A DNA stretch of 31,086 nucleotides from Zoopage sp. CT-All. Taxonomy: Eukaryota > Zoopagomycota > Zoopagomycetes > Zoopagales > Zoopagaceae. A program made the position numbers and the translations under genes. The stretch is taken from contig QZWS01000064.1 in the NCBI GenBank assembly GCA_004114245.1, positions 1 through 31,086 of the forward strand, given 5' to 3'. The notes beneath the pieces were generated by a model, which ran no database searches, had not been told where the DNA came from, and saw nothing but the letters and a program-made list of their open reading frames with translations. Positions 20,201 to 28,663 of this stretch are shown one piece after another. Numbering within the stretch: position 1 is the first letter of the stretch; each line of letters begins with the position of its first letter.

Positions 20201-20458
20201 ACCTTTATCGACGATGGCAATTCGGGTGTGCGCCGAACGTCGGACGTCGATCGAGTCATGATCAATTTCGGCAAGTATTTGCAGACGGTGCGACTGCTGA
20301 ACGATATCCTTCGATTTCAAGTCGACGATGCGTACAAGCTGCCGGATAACCCAAATCTGCAGCTGGCAATCAAGCGCTGGGTGGAGAACTCTTTTACTGG
20401 GGGCGATGAGAACAAGCTGTATGAGCAAAGCCTGAAAGCGGAGCCTCGCGGATCGTAA
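17252..20458 (+). CDS. RasGEF C: Cdc25-type Ras exchange factor without SH3 (REM-RasGEF)
   Basis: Five exons: 17252-17293, 17360-19003, 19050-19496, 19545-19922, 19964-20458. The sum is 3006 nt, or 1001 residues. Introns are 66, 46, 48 and 41 nt, all GT..AG and all phase 0. The first exon encodes only MKSSWGFKRNKDSN. No SH3 or WW is seen. A helical region (about 100-245) resembles the middle of RasGEF A and B. A Ser/Asp-rich acidic stretch (DSDSDSDSDSS, DSDDEYIDSEEERER) precedes KASKFLG. REM covers about 565-710 (EWFLNYDYGSKDVTINMEGD, ALIERLTIHD, FFLCFRCF). The catalytic domain covers about 755-990 (VEIANQLTLMDSRLFNAI, ADRCLVVNNYDTLFAIMTG, CLPFMGVYLTDLTFIDDGN), with a shorter loop after RR than its paralogues. 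It presumably activates Ras through a different localisation route. The stop codon overlaps a perfect splice donor (GTAAGT at 20455), so a further 3' exon is possible. Confidence 0.92.
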
Positions 20459-20698
20459 GTGCAGTAATATATGGCTTGTGTAATGCGGCTCAGAGGCGGT
20501 TTGCTCAGGGCATGCAGCCAATCCCATAAAGCATGTGCAAGACAGTACTCCCCTGATGCCCAGGACGGGGGCCGGGTGTTAACGCGGTAATAGAGAATGT
20601 ATGAGACGACGATGTAGCGCAAATGATCGCTGAACTCGGGTCAACGGTAAAATGAATTTGTCACTCCTAATTTATCAGCTCCTCGCTCCGACACCACG

Positions 20699-20706
20699 TA
20701 TATACC
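20699..20706 (+). promoter_or_regulatory. TATA box of the secreted Ser/Pro-rich protein gene
   Basis: The sequence TATATACC follows CACCACG and lies about 30 bp upstream of ATG 20735, so the leader is very short or initiation is just downstream. Position and match to TATAWA are the evidence. Confidence 0.5.
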
Positions 20707-20734
20707 GCCAATCATTACACCGCCCTATACCAAC

Positions 20735-21349
20735 ATGCGCGTGTTAATTTCACATCTGTCGACGATTGTACTGCTGGCTGTTGTCACGGCGCCGCTCTCT
20801 GCGGCAGTGGGCATCGACCTCTCCACTGCAGAGGCTCCCGTGGAGTCGCCGGTGCATTTTAATGCCGCGTCCCAGTCTGACTCGGCAGTGGCGCCCCTTC
20901 ATACTGCCGCTGTCGCGCCGCCAACGTCGGTGCGCACTACTGCTGCCCCATCTCCGAATCAGCGCACCACTGCCTCCGTCGCCCATCGTCCAGTTCCGCG
21001 CGTTGTCCCGGACGGCCGTGGCGGGTTCCGCCCCGCACCACCCTCAACGATACAGCCCACCAACATCCGTGATTTGCCCCCTGGTCCGGCGCCGAATGGG
21101 AGACGGTGGGTAAGGGGTTCTCGAGGCGATTGGCATCTGGTTGAGACTCTTCCGAGCTCTCAGGCGGCGATGCCAAGCACTGGCACGACCGCGAACGCTC
21201 CGTCGTCGAGCAGGTCTGCTACTCCGCGTCCGCGTTCCAACGCTACTCGGCGTCCATCGTCTAGTACCTCTCAGCGCGCGTCCAGTCGCCCGAGCTCTAC
21301 CGCACGCCCACGCCCGCCGGCACCGGCTCCGGCTCCTGTGCGCCCTTGA
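20735..21349 (+). CDS. secreted Ser/Pro/Arg-rich hypothetical protein (204 aa)
   Basis: ATG 20735 begins a signal peptide (MRVLISHLSTIVLLAVVTAP, cleavage near LSAA-VG). The mature chain is low in hydrophobics. A Thr/Ala/Pro-rich half (PPTSVRTTAAPSPNQRTTA) is followed by RVVPDGRGGFRPAPPSTIQP and PNGRRWVRGSRGDWHLVE, the only compact stretch with aromatic residues. The tail is nearly pure Ser/Arg/Pro/Thr ending PAPAPAPVRP. It is probably O-glycosylated and extracellular or wall-associated, without a GPI signal. The VPDGRGGFRP/PNGRRWVRG segments look like two degenerate copies of one short motif. No family is recognised. Confidence 0.65.
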   Translation: MRVLISHLSTIVLLAVVTAPLSAAVGIDLSTAEAPVESPVHFNAASQSDSAVAPLHTAAVAPPTSVRTTAAPSPNQRTTASVAHRPVPRVVPDGRGGFRPAPPSTIQPTNIRDLPPGPAPNGRRWVRGSRGDWHLVETLPSSQAAMPSTGTTANAPSSSRSATPRPRSNATRRPSSSTSQRASSRPSSTARPRPPAPAPAPVRP

Positions 21350-21678
21350 GCGTACTCGTAAGCCTGATGCTGTGCATCTTGCATGTGCTAGTGCCTAGTG
21401 TGTGTGTGGTAAAATGGGCCGTTGGTATGACGCACCTGGTGTGCTGCAGCCGACCAGCCTCGGCTGCATAAACTAGACGCCGGTAGTTATTTTATTCTGC
21501 TTATCCAATATAACAACGAACAAATAAGCAAGCTGGGATGGTGGTAGCATATGTCACTGTTCGTTCGCAAGAAGTGCACTTTCACACCAACATTCCCATC
21601 ACGAGGCATGGCAGACACCTGTCGGCATATTCTATTCACATTGCCCAACAACACTGTAATAGAAGCCAGTGCAATATC
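21350..21678. other. intergenic region between convergent genes
   Basis: 329 bp between the stop of the secreted protein gene and the stop of the dehydrogenase. No ORF with a credible start, RNA or repeat is seen; AT-rich stretches such as the one at 21490-21515 could serve as 3'-end signals. Confidence 0.5.
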
Positions 21679-22398
21679 CTAGAACTTCTCAGCACTCGGC
21701 CGCAGCTCCAGCTCCCAAGTCCAGGTAGTAGGATTCTGTGAGCACAGCCGCCAGTACTCCTCCGCCACCGCATCCACATCCAGCATCTCCGTGGTAGCCT
21801 TGTTCGGAAACCAGGCACGCACGCGCGGGGTACCGATCAACCCGTCGAGCACGACATGCGCCACATGTATCCCGCGCGGGCCAAATTCCCGAGCCAGGGA
21901 CTGCGAAAGCGCGCGGGCAGCGAATTTCGATGGCGCGTACGCGGCAAATCCTGATGATCCACGCAATGCGGCCGTCGCGCCCGAAAAGATGATCGTTCCA
22001 TGGCCACGCTCCAACATTCCCGGGAGGACGGCGCGCGCGGCATGGGAGGCGCCAATGCAGGCCACCGCGAGGTTGTGCTCCAGCTCGGCCTCGGTGGTCT
22101 CCAGAAACGGTTTGGGGGAGAATGGCGGCGCAGGGTTGTACAGCAACACATCGACGGGGAGCTCGGACGGGAGAGAGGCAAAGCCCTGGCGAATAGAGTC
22201 GGCGGATGTCAAGTCGACGGGAATGCTCAGCGCCCGACCCCCGGCAGCTTCGATGGAGGTCTGCAGCGCGGTGAGGCTGTCCAGGCTGCGGGACATGAGT
22301 GCGACGGTGTAGCCTTCGCGAGCGAAGCGGTGCGAGAGGGCGGCGCCGAGGCCTGGGCCTGCGCCGATAACAGCGGCGATGGCGTTGCGCGGGGACAT
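21679..22398 (-). CDS. short-chain dehydrogenase/reductase (SDR)
   Basis: 239 residues from ATG 22398 (MSPRNAIAAVIGAGPGLGAA); the frame runs on upstream but into unrelated sequence. It is a classical Rossmann SDR: cofactor motif GAGPGLG near residue 12, an Arg-Ser after strand 2 (ALMSRSLDSL) that suggests NADP preference, DVLLYNPAP in place of the usual NNAG segment with its Asn kept, the catalytic Ser in IIFSGATAALRG, and YAPSK as the YxxxK pair. The segment GPRGIHVAHVVLDGLIGTPR is characteristic of an SDR subgroup common in bacteria and also present in fungi. Substrate unknown; probably cytosolic. A decayed retroelement lies immediately upstream (from about 22475) and may have replaced part of the promoter. 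Confidence 0.88.
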   Translation of the reverse strand: MSPRNAIAAVIGAGPGLGAALSHRFAREGYTVALMSRSLDSLTALQTSIEAAGGRALSIPVDLTSADSIRQGFASLPSELPVDVLLYNPAPPFSPKPFLETTEAELEHNLAVACIGASHAARAVLPGMLERGHGTIIFSGATAALRGSSGFAAYAPSKFAARALSQSLAREFGPRGIHVAHVVLDGLIGTPRVRAWFPNKATTEMLDVDAVAEEYWRLCSQNPTTWTWELELRPSAEKF

Positions 22399-22474
22399 GG
22401 CGTGGGAACAAGTGGGGCCCTTGGTTACCGGATTGCTCTCGTAGCCAGCAGAAATACGGAGCGATACTATTTCG

Positions 22475-23168
22475 GTGCACAAACATAGCCACCACAACTC
22501 CATGTACACGCGGAATGTCCTGGTCCACTACCATCCGGAGGTTAGTTCACCCAACTGTCCAAACTGTCCAGGAATTTGCGAAGATGTGGACCACCATTTC
22601 CAAAGCTGCCCGGCCACCTCTGCTCCCCTCTGGCGCTTTGTCCTGAATATGCTCAATTATCAAATAGCCCTGGATTGTGATTGGATCTGGTCTGGTCTTC
22701 CAAGTCGCAAAGGAATGCTCTCGGACTCTGCCTGCAAGATCGCATGGGCCGTGGCCATCTGGGCTATCTACCATGTATACACTGAGGTTATCTTCTTGGG
22801 TACCGAGAACTCCGACTCAAGATGGCCTGGATCACAGAATGCAAGACGGTGCTCTATGGCAAACGCCGCGCTGCCGCCGCCAAGTCCAATACTACTAGTT
22901 TTGACTGCTCATGGGAGCCTTTCAATCAAGCATTGCGTCTGGCACACAAGAATGTTGTGTAGAATGTTGTGTATTTGTAATGCCGTTCAAGTCAAATGAA
23001 TCGCGAATTGATCTCTCTACACCGGTTGCTCCTCCTCCTTCTTCTCCGGAACTTGCACCGACGTGCCCTAGGCAAGCCCGTGCAGCCAAGCTGTTCAAAG
23101 CCTTCGCACGCGTCAACGCATCACTCCGGGACCAGGGTGGATGGACTCGGTGGGCATGGCCAGTGTAA
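22475..23168 (+). mobile_element. decayed 3' end of a non-LTR retrotransposon
   Basis: Three consecutive coding-like segments sit in three different frames. Segment 1 (22475 to about 22800) holds a Cys/His cluster, CPNC at 22556 followed by CEDVDHHFQSC, then a Trp-rich helix (KIAWAVAIWAIYHVYTEVI). This is the pattern of the zinc-binding domain after the reverse transcriptase of LINE-type elements (zf-RVT). Segment 2 (22804-22962) continues it after a frameshift (RELRLKMAWITECKTVLYGK) and ends in TAG. Segment 3 (22980-23168) is a basic tail (PRQARAAKLFKAFARV) in the third frame. There is no reverse transcriptase core, poly(A) tail or target-site duplication that I can see. It is a dead remnant. 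Confidence 0.65.
22950..22973. repeat. 12-bp tandem duplication
   Basis: GAATGTTGTGTA is present twice head-to-tail (22950-22961, 22962-22973) inside the retroelement remnant, between its second and third coding segments. Confidence 0.85.
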
Positions 23169-23263
23169 CGCCCTGGCCCGGCAGCATGCCAGGGTGAACT
23201 TGCCCAGTCAGCTGGACTTTACGTTGTAGCTCAGTGGACGCAGCATTGCCGAAGCAATGAAAT

Positions 23264-24832
23264 TCAATTAGAAAGCCAGTCATCTGGCACCGCTATATTT
23301 TCCGCTGAACCGCGCAAGCCACCAGGGCCTACTGCGGCATAGCTAGGCAGCGCGGATGCCGACAGGCTTTGGAGTTTTGAGAAGCTTCGATCGAGGATCA
23401 CAGCACCCATCGTCCAGCCCAACTCCTTTCCTTCCCAGCGATCACTCCATCGGATCTTCCGCTTCAAGGGAATCCGGAACGCAGTTTGAGCGATCTGCAC
23501 AGCAAAGTTGGCAATGAAGCACATGCGGTGTAGCTCATCCGAGTCCTTGATGGTCGGGTATTTTGCCATGGCATCGTTCAAGCTCATCCTGCACCGCTCG
23601 TTTACCGCATTGGAGAGGCATTGGAGCGGCGCAATGTAGTTGTTACTTTCCGTGGCGCATCCCATCTGCTGGGCCATTTCAGCAAAGTTTGACACGGCAT
23701 GGATTTCCATATGCTCGGGAATGCTGGGCTGATAAACGCCATGAATGGCACACGGAGGTTGCGAGCAGAGGATGGGCGATGCGGGCATAAGCAGTGCTCT
23801 ACGAATGTTTAAAGCGCAGGCTCTCGGGACGCCGGTGCCGATGAGGTTGACCTTGTTGGTGGTGGCCGTACCTAAAATATTGTCGACGTGTATTGCAGTT
23901 CCGGTGTACGGTGATCCCTTCCAAGCACATGGATCCGGAATCGTGCTGGCTTTCGGGAACAATTTTTGCAGGTATGCATAGTAGCGTCCACGGGCCTGGA
24001 CAGCGCCGAGACGCAAGTATGAGTGTGTATAGACGGTGCGTCGCGGCGAATGTGGCAGCATTAGTGCAAAGTCGCCAACGAGCGGGGGCTGGTCCGGTGG
24101 CGTCTCGAACGCGATCTGGGTACTCGCACCGCCAAGGTCGAGGAATGCCACAGTGTTGTTGCCGGAATCAAGCGAGGGGTCCACAGTATGTTGGGGTGAG
24201 GGGTCCACAGTGTGTTGGGGCGAGCTGTCCTTCTCGGCAAGTCGATTCAGCAGGCTGTTGGCTGTGATCCACCCGCCAATGCCCTCCAGCTCACCAGAGA
24301 TGGTGAATGCAGAGGTGTTTGGATCAACTTCAAACTTTGTCTGTCTGCGCATGGCAAGGCGTGCTGCCTTCATAATGTCGATGCGATCTTGCTCCGGAAT
24401 CAAACGCATTCCAGCGGTGGCGCGCAGCTGGATAATGGTGGCTGGATGGCATTCAGCGGGAATGCGCTCGCTGGCAGCCTGGAGGAGCGGCGCGAGGTAG
24501 GCGTCCACCTCCTCGGCCTTGATGGAGGAGATGCCGGGGAACTTTTTCACGGCCCACTGGACCTTGGAGTGATCGTTTTGCGGAAGCGGAGTAAAATCGA
24601 CTGTCGATTTCGGCGACGTGTATATTGCGATGCGCGTGCCGGTCGACCCGGCGTCCATGATGACGGAGTATATGATTGGGGCGGCAAGGCGACCAGAGGC
24701 AGTTGAAGTCGGCGCGGCAGCAAATGCGGCGGGGAGATTTCCAACGGCGCCCTGGGGATGTGAAGCGACATTGACGGATGCCGCGAGTGCCAGAACCAGG
24801 GCAACGGCGGCTATATGCAAGCGGAGGAGCAT
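23264..24832 (-). CDS. GDA1/CD39-family nucleoside phosphatase (apyrase 2)
   Basis: 522 residues from ATG 24832, the start of a signal peptide (MLLRLHIAAVALVLALAAS). Conserved regions in order: ACR1 DAGSTGTRIAIY, ACR2 QLRATAGMRL, ACR3 ISGELEGIGGWITAN with the catalytic Glu, ACR4 FLDLGGASTQIAFE, ACR5 ELGWTMGAVI. It is clearly a paralogue of apyrase 1: shared MLLRL start, HSYLRLG.VQARGRYY, CSQPPC, GVYQP.IP.HM. It differs by a longer Ala/Pro-rich linker after the signal peptide, a duplicated octapeptide SPQHTVDP between ACR3 and ACR4, and a 35-residue C-terminal extension. No C-terminal membrane segment is evident, so it is probably luminal or secreted. It would hydrolyse nucleoside di- and triphosphates. 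Confidence 0.93.
   Translation of the reverse strand: MLLRLHIAAVALVLALAASVNVASHPQGAVGNLPAAFAAAPTSTASGRLAAPIIYSVIMDAGSTGTRIAIYTSPKSTVDFTPLPQNDHSKVQWAVKKFPGISSIKAEEVDAYLAPLLQAASERIPAECHPATIIQLRATAGMRLIPEQDRIDIMKAARLAMRRQTKFEVDPNTSAFTISGELEGIGGWITANSLLNRLAEKDSSPQHTVDPSPQHTVDPSLDSGNNTVAFLDLGGASTQIAFETPPDQPPLVGDFALMLPHSPRRTVYTHSYLRLGAVQARGRYYAYLQKLFPKASTIPDPCAWKGSPYTGTAIHVDNILGTATTNKVNLIGTGVPRACALNIRRALLMPASPILCSQPPCAIHGVYQPSIPEHMEIHAVSNFAEMAQQMGCATESNNYIAPLQCLSNAVNERCRMSLNDAMAKYPTIKDSDELHRMCFIANFAVQIAQTAFRIPLKRKIRWSDRWEGKELGWTMGAVILDRSFSKLQSLSASALPSYAAVGPGGLRGSAENIAVPDDWLSN
24178..24225. repeat. in-frame 24-bp tandem duplication within apyrase 2
   Basis: Two near-identical 24-bp units (GGTCCACAGTATGTTGGGGT and the copy with GTGTGTTGGGGC) encode SPQHTVDP twice on the minus strand. 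The units differ at about two positions, so the duplication is recent. Confidence 0.85.
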
Positions 24833-25077
24833 GGGGTTGGCGGTGGAGAGTTGTGTCGCAAAGGCCGGGCCAGTTGTCGGGCTTCCCCAGTTTATGCTCG
24901 CCAGGCTGCAAATCTCGTGCATTGCAGGTTCTGCAGTCACTTGAAGCGGCTGCTGTGTGTAGCACTGGCGCACCAGCCAGCATTCTCTTTTATCCATCCT
25001 GATCACTACACCACTGTCACCGCTACATGAATTCTCTCGCATAAGAACACCCAATCTTCATTTCACGAGTCCATGGA

Positions 25078-28000
25078 TCAACACACGCTCCACGTTCCAG
25101 ACAGTCCAACAACAACAGCCAGCGCAGCCGTCGACAAGTGTACTCGGCCAACTCCTGTACTCGCCTCGGCCTCCACCTCTATCGGCTTGGGCTTGACCGT
25201 CAGCTTCTTGGTCACGTTCTTTTTGCCCTTGCCTGGCTTGGTCGCATTGCGTGTCGCATTGTGTGTCGCATTGTGTGTCGTGTTCCCTGCCGCGTTCAGG
25301 TGCTTGCCCGTTTTGACTGGGTAGATGTACTTGGCCCCAGGCCTTGGCGTAGCCGCCGTCTTTGGATCTAGACTGCCTGGCAAAGGCTGCTGCGCTCGCG
25401 GAATCTCGGACGATCTCTCTTGATTCAGCGCCTGCTGATTAGATGGTGCAATCGGCAAGGCAATCGAGCTCACAGGTTCCTTGGTCACCATGAGAGGCAT
25501 TGGTGCAATGGCCATTGGTCGCGGTTCCATTGTCGACTGCAGCACAGGGCCAGGATCAGGTCCTCGGGTTTCTGACGAGAGCAGTTGCTGGTGCTGCTGC
25601 TGTCGTGAATCAAAAGCCATAGGGGTTTGGACAGATGGCGCAGCGTACGGCACAGACTGCGATATCTCGCGTTGAACGGTCGGCCTTGTTCTGGGCTGTG
25701 CCTCGTCGAGCAGGACTGCAAACGTTGGCTGCTCCTGAGACAGCGAGCGTGGGACCTCGGGCAGCGTTGCCAAGCCTGTGCCTGGGCGAGTCTCGGGGGC
25801 TAGGAAGGCTTGTGGCTGCGGCGCAGACAATGATGGCAGGCCGTCATCCCCAGCGTGCGTGATCAAGTTCTGAGGCGCTTGATTGGATTCGAGCGGCGCG
25901 GAAACCGGTGGATTGGTCCTCTCAATCGTTGATATGAACGATTCCGGGTGATGAACGGCAACAGGCACTGATTGCGCTGATGGAACAAACTCCATACGAG
26001 CTTGCTCGTTCGGAATCACGAAGGCCTCCGACATCCCGGTCGGCGACGAGGACATCTCACTAGGTAGAATTCCATGCGACTCTGGGCTGGCAGTATGGAT
26101 GGGCTGTAGGTGCCGGATCTCGGACTGTATCATTGGATGCACACTTTGAGACAGCTCGATTCTCCTGGGAGGCCCTGACACAGAGCTCAACCTGGGCGAC
26201 ATGGGCTTTGCCGGCTCTGTCGATCCTAGCGGCGTAATGAAAGGAACAACGATCTGACTCGGTTGCTCTCGCAAATGCGTGGCCGCGAGATGCGCCTCAG
26301 ACTCGTATTCAGTGCTTGGCTTGAGAGCCGGCGATGTCGTTAGCTCAGCAGCTTCCAGTGGCACCATAGACTGCTGGACTGGGGCAAATTGCGACGGCGA
26401 TTTAATTTCGACGGATTCGTGCACTGGCTCAGCAAACCGTGGTGTTGAAAGCTCCTTGAACTCCCTCGTCGGTACCTCGAACTCGCTCAACGTAGCAACG
26501 CGAGGAGTTTCAGCATGGCCTATCTTCTGTTGCTCGCGTGGAGAGCCTACGGCCTGGTATGGGGCGGTGTATAGCGGAATTGTCGCTTCCGTAGACACTT
26601 GTCCCGGCTGCACGTCCAGTTGAGGCGATTGTGCCCATTTGAGCTGACCAAGCTCTACCCTTGGCGAGTGCACGAACATTGGCGCCCTCGGCTCTGCTGA
26701 TTGAAAACTTGGAGACGTGGCGGTCATCTTGGACGGCTGTTCGTGCGGATCCTGGGGCGTGATATACTGTGGCGCTGTGACGTCCTCGTTTTGCTCCCGC
26801 TGCGAGTGGAACGAAGGCAGAGCTGAGGCCAGTGGCGGTGACAGAGCTGAAAAAGCTTCCAATTTCTCATCGCCAGCGTGTCTGTAGGGAGAATCGACAA
26901 GGACGTGCTCGTATGGAGATCGAACGCGACTGCCCTCGGGCATCGAAGCAACGAGCTGTTCGGTGACTGCAGACGGTGCAACCAGCTGCTGCTTGAATTC
27001 GGTCACTGGGGAGCTGAGTACGATGGGCTCAGAAGGCTTCGATCTCAGCACCTGATCTGCTTCAACAGGAGTCTGCTTCAACGGCAAATCCATCCTTTCG
27101 GTCAAAGCAAAGAGCGGCGCACCGGTACCCAATTCTTTTGATTTTTTCTCTGCGACAAATTTGGGCGAGAGCTGCATCGGCAAAGGCACCGGGAAAGCGG
27201 TTCCTTGGACGATTGCTGGAGAAGGTATGGCTGACCGTGGTAGCATAACTATCCGCTCGTCCTGCTGCTTTGACGGAGCAGCGATAACGCCGTGATGAGT
27301 GCTGATGCGTTCAGTAGGTACTGAAGCTTGCAGAAGCAGCGGAGAGTCTTCGGTCGTCTTGGGAAGTGCCGCGATCGAGCGTTGGGTGAAAGGCGCTGGC
27401 CTCTCAACCGTTGCCTCCTCCTGCCTCGTAGCCGTTTCCGAGCTCACCGGGGATACGAATTGGTTTGATGGAGATGGTAGCATCATCGCGGCCTTTTCGC
27501 TGATGTCCGCGTCGGAAAGCGCATGTTTGGTGATTTGGGGAGATGCCGCTGACAATTCGGCGTTTTGCTCGACCATCAACCGCCGCTCTTGCGATTCTGG
27601 TGCAGCTGTGATGTTTTCCGGGCTCTGGACGCGCCCTTCGTTGTCCTCGCGTGGATCCTGCCTTTGTGCCTCTGGAGCTGCAGCGGGCATTGAGGCCACG
27701 AGCATTGGGCGCGCTACGAGCTGATCCTCAGGGCGAACACCAGTCGGCTCGGTCACCACCACTTCACCAATCTAGGCACACGTCGTCAGCAAAGTCTGCC
27801 GCATTCATGGATGCTCACCTGATATGGGTCCCTTGCCAGACGAATCGTACTCTGGTACGTTCCCATGGCAGCGCGAGCATCTTTGCTTTGCATCGGTTCT
27901 AGCATTCGGCGCTGTGACGCCGTTGCGTACTGCTCTCGGCGATTTACCTGTCGCCTTTGGCCCCCTGTCGCGATATTCCCGCGATTGACAACATCTTGGA

Positions 28001-28436
28001 TCGACGCCTGAAGCTGACTGTGATGCTTTTCTGAACTGAACTGCAAGTCGGTGATTATCTGGCGAAGACGCTCGCTCCGGAGCCGTTGCATCGGATACCC
28101 GGCCACAAGCTTGCCGTGCATGAGTTCCTCGTACGAGATAGTATTCTGCGTGCCTCGAGGCGTTTCGGTTGGCTCGCTCTCTTGTTCGTCCTGACTCGGA
28201 CCATCCTGTTGCTCTCGGCGGCTCGCTGCTGGTTGGATTATGCGGGCAAAGGGAGACATTTGACCTTGGAGTTGCTCCAACAGCGATTGCAGATCGCCAG
28301 CCTCCACTTCCAGCGCCGCAGTAGATTGCGGCTGCTGCTCGGGCGCCATACGTCGATATCGTTGCTGAGAAGTCGGAGCAGCAAAGGTGGCAAAGGCGAC
28401 GACGAGTAAGGTCAGTCTGGAAAGGTGATGCCGCAT
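25078..28436 (-). CDS. large mucin-like GPI-anchored surface protein (two exons)
   Basis: Exons 28436-27819 and 27771-25078, joined across a 47-nt intron (GTGAGC..CTAG, branch GCTGACG), give 1103 residues. ATG 28436 starts a signal peptide (MRHHLSRLTLLVVAFATFAA). Exon 1 encodes a Gln/Arg/Glu-rich region (RLRQIITDLQFSSEKHHSQ) ending ARDPYQ. Exon 2 continues with IGEVVVTEPTGV and about 800 residues of Pro/Ser/Glu/Ala-rich disordered sequence with many SP and TP sites. Near the C-terminus lie a cluster of N-glycosylation sequons (NTTHNATHNATRNAT) and a Lys/Pro-rich stretch. The protein ends with a hydrophobic tail (HLSTAALAVVVGLSGTW) preceded by small residues, as in a GPI attachment signal. It is probably wall- or surface-exposed. 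No catalytic domain or known family. Confidence 0.75.
25241..25282. repeat. 12-bp tandem repeat encoding Asn-Ala-Thr sequons
   Basis: Units GTCGCATTGCGT, GTCGCATTGTGT, GTCGCATTGTGT and a degenerate GTCGTGTTCCCT run head-to-tail. On the minus strand they encode the N-A-T-H/R repeats, so repeat expansion directly multiplies N-glycosylation sites. Confidence 0.85.
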
Positions 28437-28663
28437 GATGGTGAGCAGTTCGTGCGTGGGTAGTGCGTGAGTGGGAAGCGGAAGAGGAAAGTAAGGAAGG
28501 TCGCTCGTCGGCGCGTTGAAGCTCACTTAAGGCTATTTGGAGCTTGATAGATTGGCATGGCCAAGCTCAAGTTGGGCAGCGCCTGATATATTCAAGCGTA
28601 CAGTTTGCAGCAGTTTAGGAATTTTTAACTGACAACTTCATTCCTTGTTCGAAAGCGATCATC

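Noticed and set aside
21689-22534. 281-codon frame overlapping the SDR gene
   Set aside because: It is Arg/Pro/Ala-rich out-of-frame translation; the SDR frame has all catalytic motifs.
23220-23290. tRNA gene suggested by TAGCTCAGTGG
   Set aside because: No T-loop/box B (GGTTCGANNCC-like) and no cloverleaf can be drawn in the following 90 bases.
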